This document shows, piece after piece, positions 5,648 to 6,412 of a DNA stretch of 6,412 nt. Within the stretch, counting starts at the first letter, position 1; each line of letters begins with the position of its first letter. The DNA is taken from assembly GCA_022801475.1 (NCBI GenBank), contig JAAWSH010000102.1, positions 1 through 6,412 of the forward strand. Reading direction: 5' to 3'. Made by a program: the position numbers and the translations under genes. The stretch is from Acutalibacter sp. GTDB taxonomy: Bacteria; Bacillota; Clostridia; Oscillospirales; Acutalibacteraceae. The notes beneath the pieces were generated by a model, which did not search any database, was not told where the DNA came from, and saw nothing but the letters and a program-made list of their open reading frames with translations.

Positions 5648-5699
5648 AAAAATAGGGACTCCCGCACGGAACAGACCAGAGAGGCCGGTGGGGAGCCCT
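5648..5699 (-). promoter_or_regulatory. Hairpin plus T-run directly before the epimerase ribosome binding site (attenuator or terminator)
   Basis: On the minus strand AGGGCTCCC (5699-5691) pairs with GGGAGTCCCT (5663-5654), nine pairs with one bulged T. The 27-base loop contains a smaller possible hairpin, ACCGG with CTGGT (one G-T wobble). A then five T residues (5652-5648) follow. The shape is that of an intrinsic terminator for the dehydrogenase gene, but it abuts AGGAG, so any epimerase mRNA started upstream must contain it. An attenuator or 5' RNA structure is therefore possible. No known riboswitch class is recognised. Confidence 0.5.
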
Positions 5700-5704
5700 G
5701 AAAT

Positions 5705-5734
5705 TTTATCGATTGCTTTATACCATTACATCAA
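5705..5734 (-). promoter_or_regulatory. Possible weak sigma-A promoter for the epimerase-GNAT pair
   Basis: On the minus strand TTGATG (5734-5729) and GATAAA (5710-5705) are 18 bases apart; each matches the consensus at 4 of 6 positions. The -35 overlaps the dehydrogenase stop. Transcription would start just before the hairpin at 5654-5699, which fits an independently regulated epimerase unit, but matches of this quality occur by chance. Confidence 0.25.
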
Positions 5735-6412
5735 TTTACGGAACAGGACGATAAAGTCCTCCACCCCCGCTTCCCTGGGGTTGCCTGGGGCGCAGGCGTC
5801 GGCTGCGGCGGACTGGGCCAGAAACTGCAAATCTTCTTCCTTCAAAGCTTCCAGCTTGGTGGGAATGCCTACATCCACGCTAAGCTTCCGCACCGCGTCA
5901 ATAGCGGCCTGGCGATAGGCAGCCTGGTCCATGCCAGCAGTGTCCACACCCATGGCCTGGGCCACGTCCCGCAGTTTTTCGCCAGTATATTCCTGGTTAT
6001 ACTCCATGACAATGGGCAGGCACATGGCGCAGGCCACACCGTGGGGCGTATCGTACACAGCGCCCAGAGTATGGGCCATAGAGTGGGCAATGCCCAGGCC
6101 CACGTTGGAGAAAGCCATACCAGTGACATATTGGGCCAAGGCCATGCCCTCCCGGCCGTCGGGCTCGTTATTTACAGCGGCCCGCAGATTTTTGGAGATC
6201 AGCTTAATGGCTTCCAAGTCCAGGCAATCGGCCAGTTCCCAGGCGGCGCGGGTGGTGTAGCCTTCAATGGCGTGGGTCAGGGCGTCCATACCTGTGGCGG
6301 CGGTAAGGCTCTTGGGCATGGTAGACATCATGTCTGGGTCCACCACGGCAATGTTCGGGATGTCGTTCACGTCCACGCACACGAACTTGCGCTTCTTCTC
6401 CACGTCGGTGAT
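5726..6412 (-). CDS. fucO: Iron-containing alcohol dehydrogenase, FucO-type lactaldehyde reductase (5' truncated)
   Basis: The gene runs off the right edge; 228 C-terminal residues are present and the frame is open to base 6412, so the internal GTG at 6403 is not the start. The enzyme reduces L-lactaldehyde to 1,2-propanediol with NADH (EC 1.1.1.77) in fucose/rhamnose fermentation. The visible part matches E. coli FucO closely: VVDPDMMSTMP, TAATGMDALTHAIEGYTTRAAW, MALAQYVTGMAFSNVGLGIAHSMAHTLGA, YDTPHGVACA and GNPREAGVEDF. The four metal ligands are all present: D43, H47, H110 and H124 of the fragment have exactly the spacing of D196, H200, H263 and H277 in FucO. About 153 N-terminal residues with the NAD-binding domain must lie outside. 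Other group III dehydrogenases (1,3-propanediol or butanol type) are possible, but the PDMM and NPRE contexts favour FucO. It lies 83 bases upstream of the epimerase, same strand. Confidence 0.9.
   Translation of the reverse strand: MTDVEKKRKFVCVDVNDIPNIAVVDPDMMSTMPKSLTAATGMDALTHAIEGYTTRAAWELADCLDLEAIKLISKNLRAAVNNEPDGREGMALAQYVTGMAFSNVGLGIAHSMAHTLGAVYDTPHGVACAMCLPIVMEYNQEYTGEKLRDVAQAMGVDTAGMDQAAYRQAAIDAVRKLSVDVGIPTKLEALKEEDLQFLAQSAAADACAPGNPREAGVEDFIVLFRKLM

Overview
The window looks like a chromosomal stretch from a GC-rich, low-oxygen Firmicute, most likely a gut Clostridia member of the Oscillospiraceae type (Flavonifractor/Oscillibacter-like). This is inferred from three things: strong AGGAG-type ribosome binding sites combined with GC-rich codons and TTG/GTG starts, a DacF-like D-Ala-D-Ala carboxypeptidase, and a cellobiose 2-epimerase and a FucO-type dehydrogenase resembling those of anaerobic gut bacteria. 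No species marker is present, so the taxonomy is a guess.

Left part (1-2012, + strand): the 3' end of a contractile phage tail module. The end of a baseplate spike (gpV/Mu gp45-like) gene is followed by a gp25/DUF2634-like wedge gene, a baseplate J (Mu gp47/XkdT-like) gene and a DUF2313 (Mu gp48/XkdU/YmfQ-like) gene. All are overlapped or stop-start coupled, and the module closes with a strong intrinsic terminator four bases after the last stop. No tail fibre, chaperone, holin or lysin follows. The order matches PBSX/Mu-like baseplates, so this is either the end of a prophage remnant or of a phage-tail-like particle (tailocin) cluster.

Middle (2013-4016): a small minus-strand zinc-ribbon gene faces the tail module. 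Its open frame runs implausibly far, antisense through the terminator into the DUF2313 gene, and a seven-A tract sits where the recognisable protein ends. Upstream of it, a 301-base gene-free stretch carries four copies of a short GC-rich hairpin repeat. A secreted penicillin-binding-protein-5-type D-alanyl-D-alanine carboxypeptidase with all catalytic motifs follows on the + strand. A 165-bp near-perfect palindrome with terminal inverted repeats and flanking TA, which looks like a MITE, fills the whole gap to the next, convergent gene.

Right part (4017-6412, - strand): reading leftwards, the C-terminal 60 % of a FucO-type iron alcohol dehydrogenase (lactaldehyde reductase), a cellobiose 2-epimerase, and a GNAT acetyltransferase. 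The epimerase and GNAT genes are tightly linked. An 83-base gap between the dehydrogenase and the epimerase holds a hairpin plus T-run abutting the epimerase ribosome binding site. The epimerase and dehydrogenase suggest plant-oligosaccharide and deoxysugar fermentation.

I see no CRISPR array, tRNA, rRNA or obvious new defence system. The points most worth a second look are the palindromic element, the hairpin repeat cluster, the zinc-ribbon gene with its homopolymer, and the hairpin/start arrangement at the epimerase.
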